64,000 nucleotides of DNA. Source: Owenia fusiformis (taxonomy: Eukaryota > Annelida > Polychaeta > Sabellida > Oweniidae). Location: contig CAIIXF020000001.1 of assembly GCA_903813345.2 (NCBI GenBank), forward strand, positions 1,550,001 through 1,614,000, given 5' to 3'. Under the pieces are notes generated by a model, which saw only the letters and a list, made by a program, of their open reading frames with translations, made no database searches and was not told where the DNA came from. This document shows, one piece after another, positions 1 to 11,405 of the stretch; positions within the stretch are counted from its first letter, which is position 1; each line of letters opens with the position of its first letter. The translations under genes were made by a program, and so were the position numbers.

Positions 1-1300
1 TCACAAGAAATATGATGAATTTCTGCCAAAAAATAATTCCCTTTAAAACGGTTGGTTGGTAAGTCTGGATCCTATGGCAGGACAATTACAATTTTGGGAC
101 GGTCCTGCCCAATTTGTTTTGTTTGCCTTTCGTTAAAACGGGTAATAACAAAATGGGTAAAATTTGAAAAAACATTGAATACGATTGACATGTAGGTATT
201 CAAGGATTCTATAAATATATAGTTTAAGGTTACATTTATAGTTGGTCTTTTATACACATGGTCGGTTTTGACCCATTTTTCTCCAACCTTTCTCTGAGGT
301 GGGACTGGTCTTTTTCTATTTGTCCAACACTGGCCCTGTATATTCACTACATACATTTTAATGTACACTCCCCTCAATAAGTTTGGCAACATTTTCCCTA
401 TACGTTTAACACATTATGTATTTTTTATTCAAATTTAAACAAATAGAGATATGAAAACATCCAGGTACACGACATTGTAATATGAATATTTATTAGGGAC
501 CACATATATCCATAGGCATAGTAAATAGCCTAAATAAGATTAATATAGGAAATATATTAATATATAAGTTGAAAAATAAAAAATAAAGTGTGACAATACT
601 GAAACTTTGTCATAACATTTTGATTGTATGTTAATAAGGGAGTTACTGTATAGCCTAATAGATAGATGTCTGCACTTGTTTTATTTGTTTTGGTGGGGTC
701 TGCCTGCCATAGGCTTTCATGGAAAAATTCATAATTTTCATTTAATTCATTATAAAAAGGTGTTGGTTGAATCTATCTAAAACTCGAATGGCATACTATC
801 TATGGGATGACATGCATAAATTGCTACTATTCATGAAAATGTTGGTCATTGAACGATGAGAATTAACGACATTTCAAAGCTAGGAAACTCATCTATGGAT
901 CGTCAATCTAAAGGACGAGTGTCTTTATACCCTATATTAGCCCCCAAGATATTTAGAATAAAGGATATCAAAGGAGGGACTTTGTTTGGTAACCAAATCC
1001 CAAAATCAGGTCATTCTGATCCTTATATTTCAAATTATAGGTCATTCTATTGACATGTAGAAAATGGCCTTTTGAAGGAAACTTCAGTCTTTTCACATCA
1101 TCATTGTCACTCTGTTACTATTTATTTTCAAAATAATTACAATTTACTGTATTTTATGACTTTTTAATTGCCTTTCTTTGTATTTTCTTACATCATAAGG
1201 AAGCACAAAGGGCAGCATTGGAAAACACATAAAATATAATAAAAAGTGTGTATCAAACTATTGAATATTGATCTTCCTTAATTCTCAGCAATAAGGATCA
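1..1300. other. AT-rich stretch, no gene recognised
   Basis: I see no coding region with family resemblance here. Short open frames on both strands (up to about 106 codons) have low-complexity composition and no recognisable domain. No RNA gene or clear transposon end is visible before the target-site duplication at 1301. It could be intergenic DNA or an intron of a gene that starts outside the window. Confidence 0.5.
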
Positions 1301-1637
1301 TTGGTCACGCCTTACTATCGACAAAGTACAGTGACAAAATATACCGTAGTACAATTTTGATGTACGATGTCATTTCCGCCATTTTAAATGTAGATCGCCA
1401 TTTTCTAGAATGAGGAAGCGAGGTAAGAAATAGCATTGATTTGATCAGTATTGTGTCAATTCAACACCAGGTAGTCGGTGCATTCGTTTTGTAATTAAGT
1501 TGCAAATATGCATATCTACTTGAAATGATCCTCAGCAACTTCAATATCTTGTTTTTGATTTTTTAAATTATACCAAATGTATGAATATCTATTAAATCTT
1601 CACCCATCTTAAACTGTGTAGTTTAGGGAAACATATT

Positions 1638-1967
1638 CACTCTTAAAAATGAATTACTTGAGTATTTCCCAAGTATTTCCCAAGTATAAAAATTACTTAA
1701 AGTTAAATACTTAGTTTTACTTCATTTTACTTAGGTTTAACTTATATTGTCATTTTGAGTTTTTTAATTGATGTAATGATGATGTAAATGAGTATTACAA
1801 TTACTACAGTAAGTATTTCAATTTCTCTCCTTGCATTAGTAAATTCACCATAAATGAATTACTTAAAAATTATTCAGTAGTTCAAGATTATTTAAGTAAT
1901 TTTTGACTTAAAATGAGTAGTACAATTTCTCAATATAAGGAAATCCAAGAAATAATTTTTAAGAGTG
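1638..1967. mobile_element. 330-bp MITE-like inverted-repeat element
   Basis: The left end CACTCTTAAAAAT (1638) is matched by its reverse complement ending at 1967. The interior is AT-rich and contains repeated AAGTATTTCCC and ATTACTTAA motifs, several palindromic. No coding capacity. The five bases flanking each end do not match, so no target duplication is claimed. It lies between the left TIR at 1306 and the start of the plus-strand LINE. Confidence 0.6.
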
Positions 1968-2358
1968 TTCTCATAAAAATATTCGACACTCTGGGACGTC
2001 AGGGGAGAAAATTATCAAAGGAAATGTGTAAAAAACAGTTTTCCAACCGAACAATTACATGGGTAGATTAACAACGAAATAAATCGAGCACTGCTCGAAG
2101 ATCTTTTAACGTAATTAGAAAAATAAATATCTTTGAAATCGAATACACGCGAAATCAAACATGAAATCCTTTATGCATTCCTCAAATTTATTTTTGAGAA
2201 CCTGCATCAAACCTACATCATAGTCTTTGCTTAAAATCAGTCAATAGTGACATCGTACATCGAAAGTGCACTACTCATTCAACATGAGTGATTCTACCCA
2301 GAACACAAATGTCATTCAGGGACCATCTCAAAATACTGTTATTGACACTGATGTTACG

Positions 2359-5300
2359 TTTTTTTTTCATCAAGAGATTTTATTGCCATATCATACATGA
2401 GGGACCCAATCGCCAGTGGCATTATAGGTGTCCCTCAATGTAGTAATTACAATTCGTAAAACATGGTTTATACACAATTATGTAATATGAAAAAAATAGA
2501 AAAGAAAGCATCTGCATTTTAATTGGAGTGTGGGGGGCTGCTGCCTCTGCCTATAGGGTCCTGGAAACAAAGATATAGTAGTATGAGTAGGGAAAAGAGG
2601 TTCACGCCATAGTCTCCCATGGCTAAATGGCTGATCTGTACTTTCTATGTGGCACAAAGAAGACTTCATGTTGCTACAGTATAATGTAAGAGAATGAAAC
2701 AAGGGGAGAAAAGCAGTAGAGATAAGGAGTGGTATGGCTGAGGACAAAAGTAGACCAGCTTCCAACTACATGTAACTATGCGTGCTCAATAAGATATAGG
2801 CTCACCACTGATAAAAGATTGTCAATTTGTTCCTGAGTAAGTAAAGGGTGAGCAAATAAGTAAAGATTTATTTTGTCCATCTGGGTCCTGAACTGAGATT
2901 GGTTTCCAGTGATTAGTTCAATATCTCTATTAAAGAACAGGTCCATTTAACAGACTATTGGTCAACTTAGACTTTTTCCAAAAAAACTCATTCTTCTATT
3001 TACTTTCAAAAACCGATTGCAAGTTGTAGATAAACCTTTTTTTCTTGGGGTGTGCAATTTCAAAAAGTGGCATTAGTTTTCAGTTTCTTTGAAAAATTGG
3101 CACTAAGAACCCCTATCACAAGACTGTCTGAATATGGGTACACACTATGTTTACCATCAAAATAATATCAAAACTTATCATTAGATAGAATTTATTATAT
3201 GGAACATATGGCATACGAACATTCGGAGTACAACATTAAAAAAATCAAGCTATGTATGAAGTTTACCAATGCAAATCTGGAAAACATTGTCATTTTTGTT
3301 CACTTTGTTATCAAGTTTTAGCATGGTGCTCATTTCCTTTCGTTGAAAATTAAACCATCAGCCCATTCTCCCACAAAAAAAGATATTGAAACTGTATCAT
3401 GCAGAGAGTATAAAGTAGCTTCCCTGCAAATATCATTCTTGTGGGAGTTTGGGCTCACCACTAAAACTCAACTTTTGTGATGAAAATTAGGCTGACTGGT
3501 TTATGTTTTCAATATGGCTGCTAACCTGGGCAAACATGTACACTACATAACTGCATGTACAGATTAGGCCATTCAAAATTAATTATATGTTGGCATTCTG
3601 ATGAAGGGCCTTATATTGAAAACTACAAAACCTTTATTTATTTACAGGGTTTTATATATTATTTAATAGTGAAAATGCAATAACACATAGTGGAAAAGCA
3701 AATAACACCTCTTGATTCAGATGACCTTGTTAATGAAGATAATACTAAAGCTTATATACATGTAGTTTTTAATCAATCTTGGAACTCATTTCAATACAAT
3801 ATAATTCATGATCACAATTCCCTCTGTCATTAATATGCATTACAAGTACAGAGTACATGGGGCCATTTTGTTTTTTCTGAAAACATAGAATTTAGTGACA
3901 TTAATTATAAAATTTTTTTGAATGGCCTAAGTGTTTTTCTAAACAGGGAATAAGTAGAAATTATTTTAAGCAATCTTTTGAGTGTCATGCCATATATACA
4001 TGATGCTGCCTTATATTTTATGATATATATTGAAATTCAAATATGGGAACTGTAAATTGGCAAATAACTTTAAAACTAAGTCTCCATACAGACATTTAAT
4101 TTCAAATTCCAATGTAGATGCCAATGGGCATCTACATTTGAAATGCCCACGTCATGGGCATTTAAATAATAATCACATCCCAACTCTTAAAACATGCTTA
4201 TATTAGGATACTGTTAGAGTCTCAAAAGGCAACAAGAACATTCATTTTTGAAACAGGAAAATTTAGTCCCCCCAAAAATTCCCATATGGGGATTTATTCT
4301 CAAGATTTTCATGTAATTGCCCGTGAGAATTTATCAAAAATATTTTTATTTCCATTCACATGTCTTGTTATCAGTCAAAATCAAAATTAAGTCAATTGCT
4401 TTCATTTCTTGTATTAGAAAACGGCAAAATTTTGACAAAAATAGCATCTTTCAAAGTTGACCTTTAAACCACCCTAATGTCAAGGTCAAATGTCTAAATT
4501 CTCAGAAATCACATTTTAAGTAATAAGTCATACTTCCTCTTCAATTCCATGTCAATATATACTTGTTTTGTAGGGGGGGTTAAAAGAGGGGTTTACCGCC
4601 ACCTGTCCTTTAAGAATTTGTTCGGTTTTCAATGGGCGCATTTAAAAAACAAATGGCGGAAAGTCTCAGGGGCTCCGCATTCGCAGTTTGGAGAGTCAAC
4701 AGTTGTCCAGTTGTGGGCCTTGAGTTGTGATTTGAGAATGAGATCTGATCTGGCACGATTTAGAATAATTTCTTGTTTCCTTGTGAGTTTTAAGGTCATT
4801 GTTGAAATTGTGCCTTGGAAGAGTAATTTTTTCAAGTTGTATTTGAATGATGCTATACTTGGTAATGATTTTAGCTCTCTTGGAATTTTATTCCATATAT
4901 TCATCATATTATAAACAGGTGATTTCCTTGGCATTGTAATTGGTATACTATAGTCCAGTGTATCTCGCAACATTCTATTGTTTATCTTTTTAAAAGGATG
5001 AAGTATGTCGCTAATGTATGATGGAGTATTTTGATTAAATATATTATACATTTGCTTTTTGAAATGAAAAATTCTTCTTTCATTTAGACTTGACCAGTTT
5101 AGCAAATCAAGGACTTTCTTTGCATTAGATCCTGGTAAGCAACCAGAGACAATCAATGAAGCTTGGTATTGGAGCTTGTCCAGTCTCTTTAGATTGGCCT
5201 GTGTTGCACAGTGATAGAGTATGTCACAGTAATCGAAAAGTGATTGGAGATAAGAATTGTACATGATGTTGAGCTGTTTAGATTTAAGTTTGCTTTTGAG

Positions 5301-6372
5301 TGGTTTCATTGGATTTAGAGCTTTTTGAATTTTGTCAACAAGATAGTTTATATGTTCAGAGCCGCTGAGTTTACTGTCAAAGTAGAAGCCTAGATGTTTA
5401 TGCTGATTATGCCTAGATATTGGCTGATCATTCAAAAAGACTTGTTCATAATTATGGGTGTTTTTCTTAGAAAAAATGACTTCTTTACTTTTTTCAGATT
5501 TGAAATCTAACTTCCAGGATTTAGACCACTGTTCAATGGTCTTCAGGTCATTTTGTAGCAGTTGATGAGATTCTCTATCATTTGGAGTACATGGGACAAA
5601 AATAGATGTATCGTCAGCGTAAATAAAACATTTTGAGGTCAGGTTGTCTGGGAGATCATTGATATAAATCAGGAAGAGCAAAGGTCCGAGGATACTTCCT
5701 TGAGGGACTGAGGTGTTTATGTAGTTGTCTGGTGATACTGAAGAGGATGATCCGTTAATAGTAACCCTAACTTTTCTATTAGTTAAATATGATTCGATAA
5801 ATTTTAAGAGATTTCCTGTGATACCATAAGATTTAAGTTTATGAATAAGCAAGTTATGCGGAACCTTGTCGAACGCAGCCGAAATGTCAAGGAAATTTGC
5901 TCTAGTGTCGAAGTTATTGCTAAAATTGGTCCATAAAAGATTTTGAATGGCTAAAAGCTGAATTTCATTACTGTGCCCTTTAAGAAAACCAGACTGGTAT
6001 TTGTAAAGTAAATTATTTTGGTCAAAGTGAGCGTACATTCGATTATAAACAACCCTTTCAAGAATTTCTGATATTATCGACAAAAGTGAAATTGGTCGGT
6101 AATTCTTGATGTCATTCTTACTTTTTTTGGTTGGAGATAGGGCAAATATCGCCCAGTTTCCATATATCTGCAAAAGTATGTTTTCCTAAAATCTTATTGA
6201 ATAAAATACAAAGTGGGACTACAATTGAATCAGGGCACATTTGGATAATTTTGATTGTGATACCATCTGGTCCACTTGCTTTGGATGGATCAAGGTTTTT
6301 TATTATTAGTAGGATTTCATTTGATTCACATTCAACTGATTCAAGTTTCAGATCACATCTGGAGGGGAATTG
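2359..6372 (-). mobile_element. 5'-truncated minus-strand LINE (LINE B) inserted in LINE A ORF1
   Basis: The 3' end is the T run at 2359-2367, a poly(A) tail on the minus strand, preceded on that strand by an AATAAA-type signal. The 5' end at about 6372 starts inside the reverse transcriptase. TGATGTTACGTTTT occurs at 2349-2362 and again at 6373-6386: a target-site duplication of 10-14 bp, its last Ts ambiguous with the tail. The coding part is 4629-6534. The rest (about 2.37-4.6 kb) would be an unusually long 3' untranslated region and may hide a further insertion. The insertion splits ORF1 of LINE A and so is younger than LINE A. Confidence 0.85.
4096..4165. repeat. Short double hairpin
   Basis: ATGTAGATGCC...GGGCATCTACAT is followed directly by AAATGCCCA...TGGGCATTT, giving two adjacent stem-loops. 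It lies in the long non-coding part of LINE B. Possible RNA structure or the remnant of a small insertion. Confidence 0.45.
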
Positions 6373-6534
6373 TGATGTTACGTTTTCCCCTGGGTCTGTA
6401 CAAGAAGCTGACACTCTTTCTACTACTCCAAGCACACCACTTGGACCGTTCACGCAAGAAACACCATCCCCGGCGCAAAACAAGGTTAGACACGCAACTC
6501 TAAAAATGCTCCAAAGACCTCCAAAATTCTTCAA
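4629..6534 (-). pseudogene. LINE B reverse transcriptase
   Basis: A 514-codon open frame (6173-4629) covers the RT core. It shows YRPISLLS, an AAFDKVPHNLL block with the first catalytic Asp, VPQGSILGPLLFLIYINDLP, the YADD catalytic box (FIYADDTSIFV), and a C-terminal tail ending in a CxC...H...C cluster (CECGAPETFRHLFFKC). The preceding RT motif NLDPSKASGPDGI lies in a neighbouring frame at 6373-6534, so there is a frameshift near 6120-6170. Endonuclease and ORF1 are absent because of 5' truncation. The motif set fits the Jockey/CR1 group broadly. Confidence 0.85.
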
Positions 6535-7766
6535 TCTAATGCCAAAATCAAAATAACTAAAGCCAAAACAACAAGAGGTCGTCCCTCAAAGTCTTTGCTA
6601 CCCCCTTCTCCCTCCATTGACCGCTTGGTCGAAGTGATATCTACACTGACAATAAAGATTGAGGACTTATCAACCACAACAGCTTGCCTTCAAGACAAAT
6701 TTGATATTATGGAAACCAACCTCAATGCAATTCAGGTTACCAATACTGACCTCGTATCACAACTAGCTGCGAAAACTTCCAAATGCAAGGATCTTGATGA
6801 GGAATGCATCTACCTACGTAAACAGTTAACCGATAGGAAATCTGCCATTGACAATCAATCTAAGACCCTAGTAATTGGAAGTTCGATAATTCGTGACTTT
6901 GACCATACCAAAATACGTAACACTGATGTCACCTGTATCAGAGGAAGTAAAATCAAAAACGTCCATAAAGAGATAACAGAACTCGGGGAAAAAAACAGGA
7001 CCAAAGCCCTACAATCGTGTTATTCTTCAGATTGCCAGCAACGATTCCTCCCAAATGACGCCAGTGCTGAATCAATTTGTCAAAGACTATAAGCTAATGG
7101 CAACTGGGGCAAAAAACATTTCTGATGAAATTCATGTGTCAAACATCACCCCCCTCGTACAGATAACAAACAGGCCCAAGAAGTCATCGAAGCTGTTAAT
7201 GCTGAACTGCAAGTAATGTGCGACAATGATAACCAATTTACATATATAAACAATGACACAATATTTCGTCTCCAGGATGGCTCTATAAATGACGGTTACC
7301 TTGATTCATGGGGACTGCATCTAACAAAGGCTGGCTCAAATAAACTTGCTCATAATATGAAACTAGATAAATCTCTGATCAATGACATCACTAAGCCACG
7401 CCAATTTAACCGCCCCCGTCCATCCCCTAACAACCACAATGGGTATATCCCCATCAAATGATGGATGGCAAACATAAAACACAACAATAACAGTTCATGT
7501 GACAATAGTAGTAGTACCTGTCAGTCATCCCATTCCAATGCACCGAACAAAAAGGGGAATAAGCCAGCATGTTTTAAATGTGGTGAAAGTTTCCACTTGG
7601 CAAGCTCTTGCTGGCATCCCCATTCTGTAAGGCGTTACCTGTGTAATTCTTTAGGACATAAACAAACCAAATGCCCTAAGTTCAATGTTGCAAATTCTAA
7701 CTAGATTCTTGGCTATGATATAGCCTATTACCCCCATTCCATTCTAAATGTCAGCCAAAACGCAAT

Positions 7767-8395
7767 GTGGTAAACAAATGTCATAAAAAACATAGGCGAG
7801 GTGGTCATACGGTTAAAAAGTCGAATAAAGCAGCTGTTAAATTTGGCTATAACAATGTCCAAAGGCTTGGAATAGCCAAACAAGCAGAACTTAATAAACT
7901 TCTCACAGATAACCATTATGACCTCTTTTCCCTAGCAGAAACGTTTTTCAATGATTCCAATTCACTAATACACTTGGATAATGAGTATGTCTGGCGAGAA
8001 AAGAATAGAAAAGGCAAACTCGGTGGTGGGTTAGGTTTTTTTTCACAAAGATGTTGTTTTGCTTGACGATAATCCCTTTGATTCGAAATCTGATGATTAT
8101 GAACGGCTTTGGTTAAAACTGAAGATTATCATTGAGATGATATATGTACATGTATGTGTAGTCTATTTCCCTTGTGATGGTCGGGACATGGTCAAAACCC
8201 AGGAATTATATGATGAACTAGAGCAAAATGTAGCATCTATTAATGATGGTAATAACATCCTTATAATGGGTGACTTTAATGGTAAGATACCTGGTTTTAA
8301 AAATGATGGACATCATAGCCCAAATGGTGACCTGTTAAAACTATTTAGTGAAGTGTCAGACTTATCTATTCTTAAAGCTGGACTACGCTCTTGTT
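7767..8395 (+). pseudogene. LINE A ORF2 endonuclease domain (AP-type)
   Basis: Two overlapping open frames (7767-8066 and 8059-8397) resemble the N-terminal APE-like endonuclease of LINE ORF2. The conserved pieces are SLAETFF, a YVWREK stretch with GGGLGFF, VVYFPCDGR, and ILIMGDFNGKIPG (the catalytic GDFN motif). A frameshift lies at about 8060. In an active element this domain nicks target DNA for target-primed reverse transcription. Confidence 0.75.
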
Positions 8396-8501
8396 AGCCA
8401 ATGACCATTTCAGCAATCCCATTTTGTAAATATGGTTATTGATGAACATAAAGAACTCTCAGTTGGTATTGATAACAATGTCATTACTATAAATAGTAAG
8501 A

Positions 8502-8555
8502 TTGTCCCTGTTTTTAAAAAAAAAAAAAAAAGATTGTCCCTGTTTACAAACCTGA
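8502..8555 (+). repeat. Short tandem duplication with an A16 run
   Basis: AAGATTGTCCCTGTTT occurs twice in direct order, separated by a run of about 16 A. It lies inside LINE A ORF2 and probably arose by replication slippage or a small insertion with a poly(A) tail. Confidence 0.5.
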
Positions 8556-8559
8556 TTCA

Positions 8560-10459
8560 GAGTCGATATAGATCAAATTCCCAATGAATTCTTGAAAATT
8601 TTTAAAGAAGTTCTCTCGCAGCCTATTTTAGATCTTTTTAATGCTATCAGAATGTTTGAAATAATTCCATTTGATGGGCAACAAGGTATTGTCAAACCCC
8701 TCCATAAGGAAGGTGATCCAGAAGTTTTCGATTAATTATCGTGGAATAACGATTACATCCAATATGTCTAAATTATTCTCGAATCTGTTGGAAAACCAGA
8801 TACTGGACTTTCTTCATTGTGGGATCCACAGCGTTTACTATCCTTTTGGAATAGTTCAGACTGTGGGATACTGAATGTAATAAATGTTTCCTTTAACTCT
8901 AAAATGTACTGACCAATTAAATTATTTACAGAGTTCTATTGACCATGAGTATCATGGGAAGGCATTACCTGCAGTTGCATGATTAACATAAGCAGACAAA
9001 GCCTAATGAGTGTGGCCAAACACAATTCCCTCCCAAATAATCCAAGTGTTGACATTTGCATGATAATTATTGTTTAAAATTCTAAATTGGAAAACAATAT
9101 GAAAAAGAAGTATGTCAATATTATCCTAGTTATTATCATCAATATAAAAACAAGAACCATCAAGATAAATAAGTTTTCCACAAAATGAATTCATTGAATT
9201 AAAGTTTACAAAGGGAAAACAGGACAGTGCATTCTTAGGCATTGATTTATTCCTCCATACACTGATTTACTTGGAGAATGCACTGGCTGGGAACATGTTC
9301 TGCCTCATGATATATCAGAGTCTCTCAAAAGCGTTAGGTAAAGAGGGGCTCTGATAAATCAGAATGGACTTTCTTCGTGAAAACAATCTTTTAGGTGACC
9401 TTCAAGGCGCATTTCAAAAAGGCAAAATATTAGAAAATCATATCTTTTCCCTTAAAGGACTATGTAGCCTTCGTAAAGATAAGAAACTCAAATCCTATTT
9501 AGCTTTTATTGACATTTCTCATGATTTGCTATTTCTAAAACTTTGGGAAAGGGGAATCCAAAGTAAAACTTGGAGGATTTTGAAATCACTATACTCTAAC
9601 ACTTCAAACAAGGTCATCTTTGGACAATATGAAACTGACTGGTTTGACTCCTCATCTGGAGTGAAGCAAGGTTGTATTTTATCCCCGACCCTTTTCTCCA
9701 TAGTAATGACAGACCTTGAAGACAGTTTAAAAATGTCCAGTTTTGGTCTGCCCTTTGAAGATAAAAAAATCCCCTGTCTTCTTTATGCCGATGACATTGT
9801 ATTAATGGGTCAATCTGAGAAAGAACTCCAGTCAATGTTAACAATCACTAATAATTTTGGACTTAAATGGGGATTTCAGTTCAGTGACAAAAAGTCTAAG
9901 ATAATGATAATAGGGAAAAGACTTGATTCGGAAAAGGTGGTCATTAGGGAATTTGAGACTGCCAGAGGTAAATTAGTACAAATATCTTGGAGTAATGTTC
10001 AATAGAAGTCTCAAAGAAAAAGCACATCTGAAATATTTATATGAAAAGGCCAGGAAAATGAAAAATTATTTAAGTTCTACTTTGACCAAACATTGTAATG
10101 TCAAGCGCATTGAATTTGGAAGTACAATTTACAACTCTATGATGGCACCTGCTATCCTGCATGGATGCCCGACCTGGGTACTCCCAAAGTCAAGCCTTGC
10201 CAAAATTACCTCATTTCAATATGGTGCTGCCCAAGCCATTTTTCAAGTTAAAAGTATACCCGCCATTGAATCTATTTTGGGGGATTTAGGCTGGAAAGCG
10301 ATAGCAGAGGTGATTGAAAAAAGACAAATTGACTATTTGAACTACCTTAATTTTAATGTACCAACTACATCCCTCCCTCATAAAATCCTACAGAATTTGC
10401 TAAAATTATTAAAAGTCGGCAAAATTTGCATCAAATGCACGGAATATTTTAAGAGATAA
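8560..10459 (+). pseudogene. LINE A ORF2 reverse transcriptase, broken
   Basis: The N-terminal RT motifs are legible across frames at 8560-8810 (GIVKPLHKEGDP, NYRGITI, SKLFSNLLENQI). The core is open at 9364-10005: LRENNLLGDLQGAF, FIDISHDL (expected Asp plus aromatic context), SGVKQGCILSPTLF and the catalytic LLYADDIVLM. A further 9995-10459 continues the thumb and connection region. The stretch 8880-9360 interrupts the motif order. Non-functional. Confidence 0.75.
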
Positions 10460-10655
10460 AGGTTTAGATGATGTCATTTTTCGGAATGACAGCGAATGGT
10501 ACCCCTCATTTTTAACTATATCTCAATCCCAAAGTATATATAATTTCCACACTAGGGTAGCCGAACACCCCTTCCTTGAAATATATAAGGAGGTTAAAAC
10601 CCATAACCGCTCCGAAAGGTACCTTAAGAATGACCTCAATTTTTATGGATCTAAA

Positions 10656-11006
10656 ATGAAATTTCTAGCAAGATATAATAATTTCTGGCTTGAGACAAAT
10701 TATGAAAAGTGGGAAAAAAGTGATGGTATATGTATAATGTGTAATCCTAATTTGAGAGATACACTATCACGCAGATTAATGGTGTGTCCCCATTTTGCCA
10801 AAGCCAGTTCCAACTTTTACAACGATGTAGAGAAATATGTTTCTCCCATTTTAAGTAGCAGTTTATTGTCTTCGAACATTCATGATAGGTTAATTGCACT
10901 ACTTGGTGATAAGGTTTTTATAGAATGGGGGCATGACATTTTTTATATGTTTGACAAATATGTGAAGATGCTTTTAACAACACTTTTTAACCCTAGAAAA
11001 CTGTAG
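10656..11006 (+). pseudogene. LINE A ORF2 C-terminal tail
   Basis: An open frame of 116 codons contains ICIMCN and a later CPHF, matching the cysteine/histidine tail (CxxC...H...C-like) that follows the RT in many LINEs. It lies immediately before the non-coding end and the TAAA-rich tail at about 11100-11127. Confidence 0.6.
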
Positions 11007-11169
11007 TATTTTATGTAAACATTTTTAGTGCTCATAAAATATATATGCAGATTACAAATACTGACGCACCTAATAATAGTGAGCCGCTGTTAAAAAAGCG
11101 TATGTAAAAATAAATAAATAAAAATAAATATTTTGTCACTGTACCTTGTCGATGGTAAGGCGTGTTGGT

Positions 11170-11405
11170 ATGATCAGCAAATCAACTGTCACAGTGATAA
11201 TATAAAAACACTATTCATTGACAAAACTGACACCTGCTCGGGAGGATTACATGATTGTGCAAAAATCCCCTCAATTTTGCATGTACATGTTTATGAATGT
11301 ATTGAAAGGAATTACATGTTATTACGTTGCTTAGACCCATGGTAATGATATATGCTTCTCAAGAGGTCATACTCCAGTGCAGATATACATATTACCCTAC
11401 TATCA
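11170..11405. other. Short spacer, nothing recognised
   Basis: This is the sequence between the right target-site duplication of the TIR element and the GAACG-periodic array. No coding or structural feature seen. Confidence 0.4.

Larger units (their letters stand above)
2284..7704 (+). pseudogene. LINE A ORF1: coiled coil, SGNH-like esterase, zinc knuckles; split by LINE B
   Basis: Translation starts at ATG 2284 (MSDSTQNTNV...) and is open to the insertion site near 2358. The same frame resumes at about 6373 after LINE B and ends at a stop near 6556. Downstream pieces: 6595-6850 has heptad-like leucine/isoleucine spacing (coiled coil). 6870-7400 carries an SGNH-hydrolase pattern, with VIGSSIIRDF as block I and WGLHLTKAG as the DxxH-type block V. 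7570-7680 carries CFKCGESFHLASSCW and a second CxxxxGHKxxxC knuckle. Known role: RNA binding and RNP assembly of the LINE. The pieces lie in different frames with stops, so no intact protein can be made. Confidence 0.75.
1970..11127 (+). mobile_element. Degenerate plus-strand non-LTR retrotransposon (LINE A)
   Basis: Parts in order: an untranslated leader (5' limit uncertain, about 2.0-2.28 kb); ORF1 starting at 2284, resuming at about 6373 after a LINE insertion and running to 7704; an apurinic-type endonuclease (7767-8395); a reverse transcriptase in pieces (about 8560-10005); a C-terminal region (9995-11006); and a TAAA-rich tail ending near 11127. Stops and frame changes are scattered through ORF2, so it is dead. 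The stretch 8880-9360 does not translate into RT-like sequence and may be a replaced or inserted segment. The SGNH-esterase ORF1 resembles that of CR1/L2-group LINEs, but I do not assign a clade firmly. Confidence 0.8.
1306..11164. mobile_element. TIR element with CAC...GTG ends and 5-bp target duplication, hosting nested LINEs
   Basis: The left end begins CACGCCTTAC (1306-1342) and the right end is its reverse complement (11128-11164): 37 bp with 2 mismatches. TTGGT sits directly outside both ends (1301-1305 and 11165-11169), which is a 5-bp target-site duplication. No transposase is recognisable between them. Most of the interior is a plus-strand LINE, itself split by a minus-strand LINE. 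Without the LINEs only about 0.7-0.9 kb remains, so this was probably a non-autonomous element that later received the LINEs; the plus LINE tail directly abuts the right TIR. CAC-type ends with 5-bp duplications are known from the Transib/RAG-like superfamily, but the assignment here is an inference. Confidence 0.7.

Noticed and set aside
4549-4914. 121-codon plus-strand frame
   Set aside because: Antisense of the end of the minus-strand LINE reverse transcriptase; no independent support.
7465-7704. Retroviral-type gag because of the zinc knuckles
   Set aside because: It follows a coiled coil and an SGNH-like domain and precedes an AP endonuclease and non-LTR RT. No long terminal repeats or protease, so it is a LINE ORF1.
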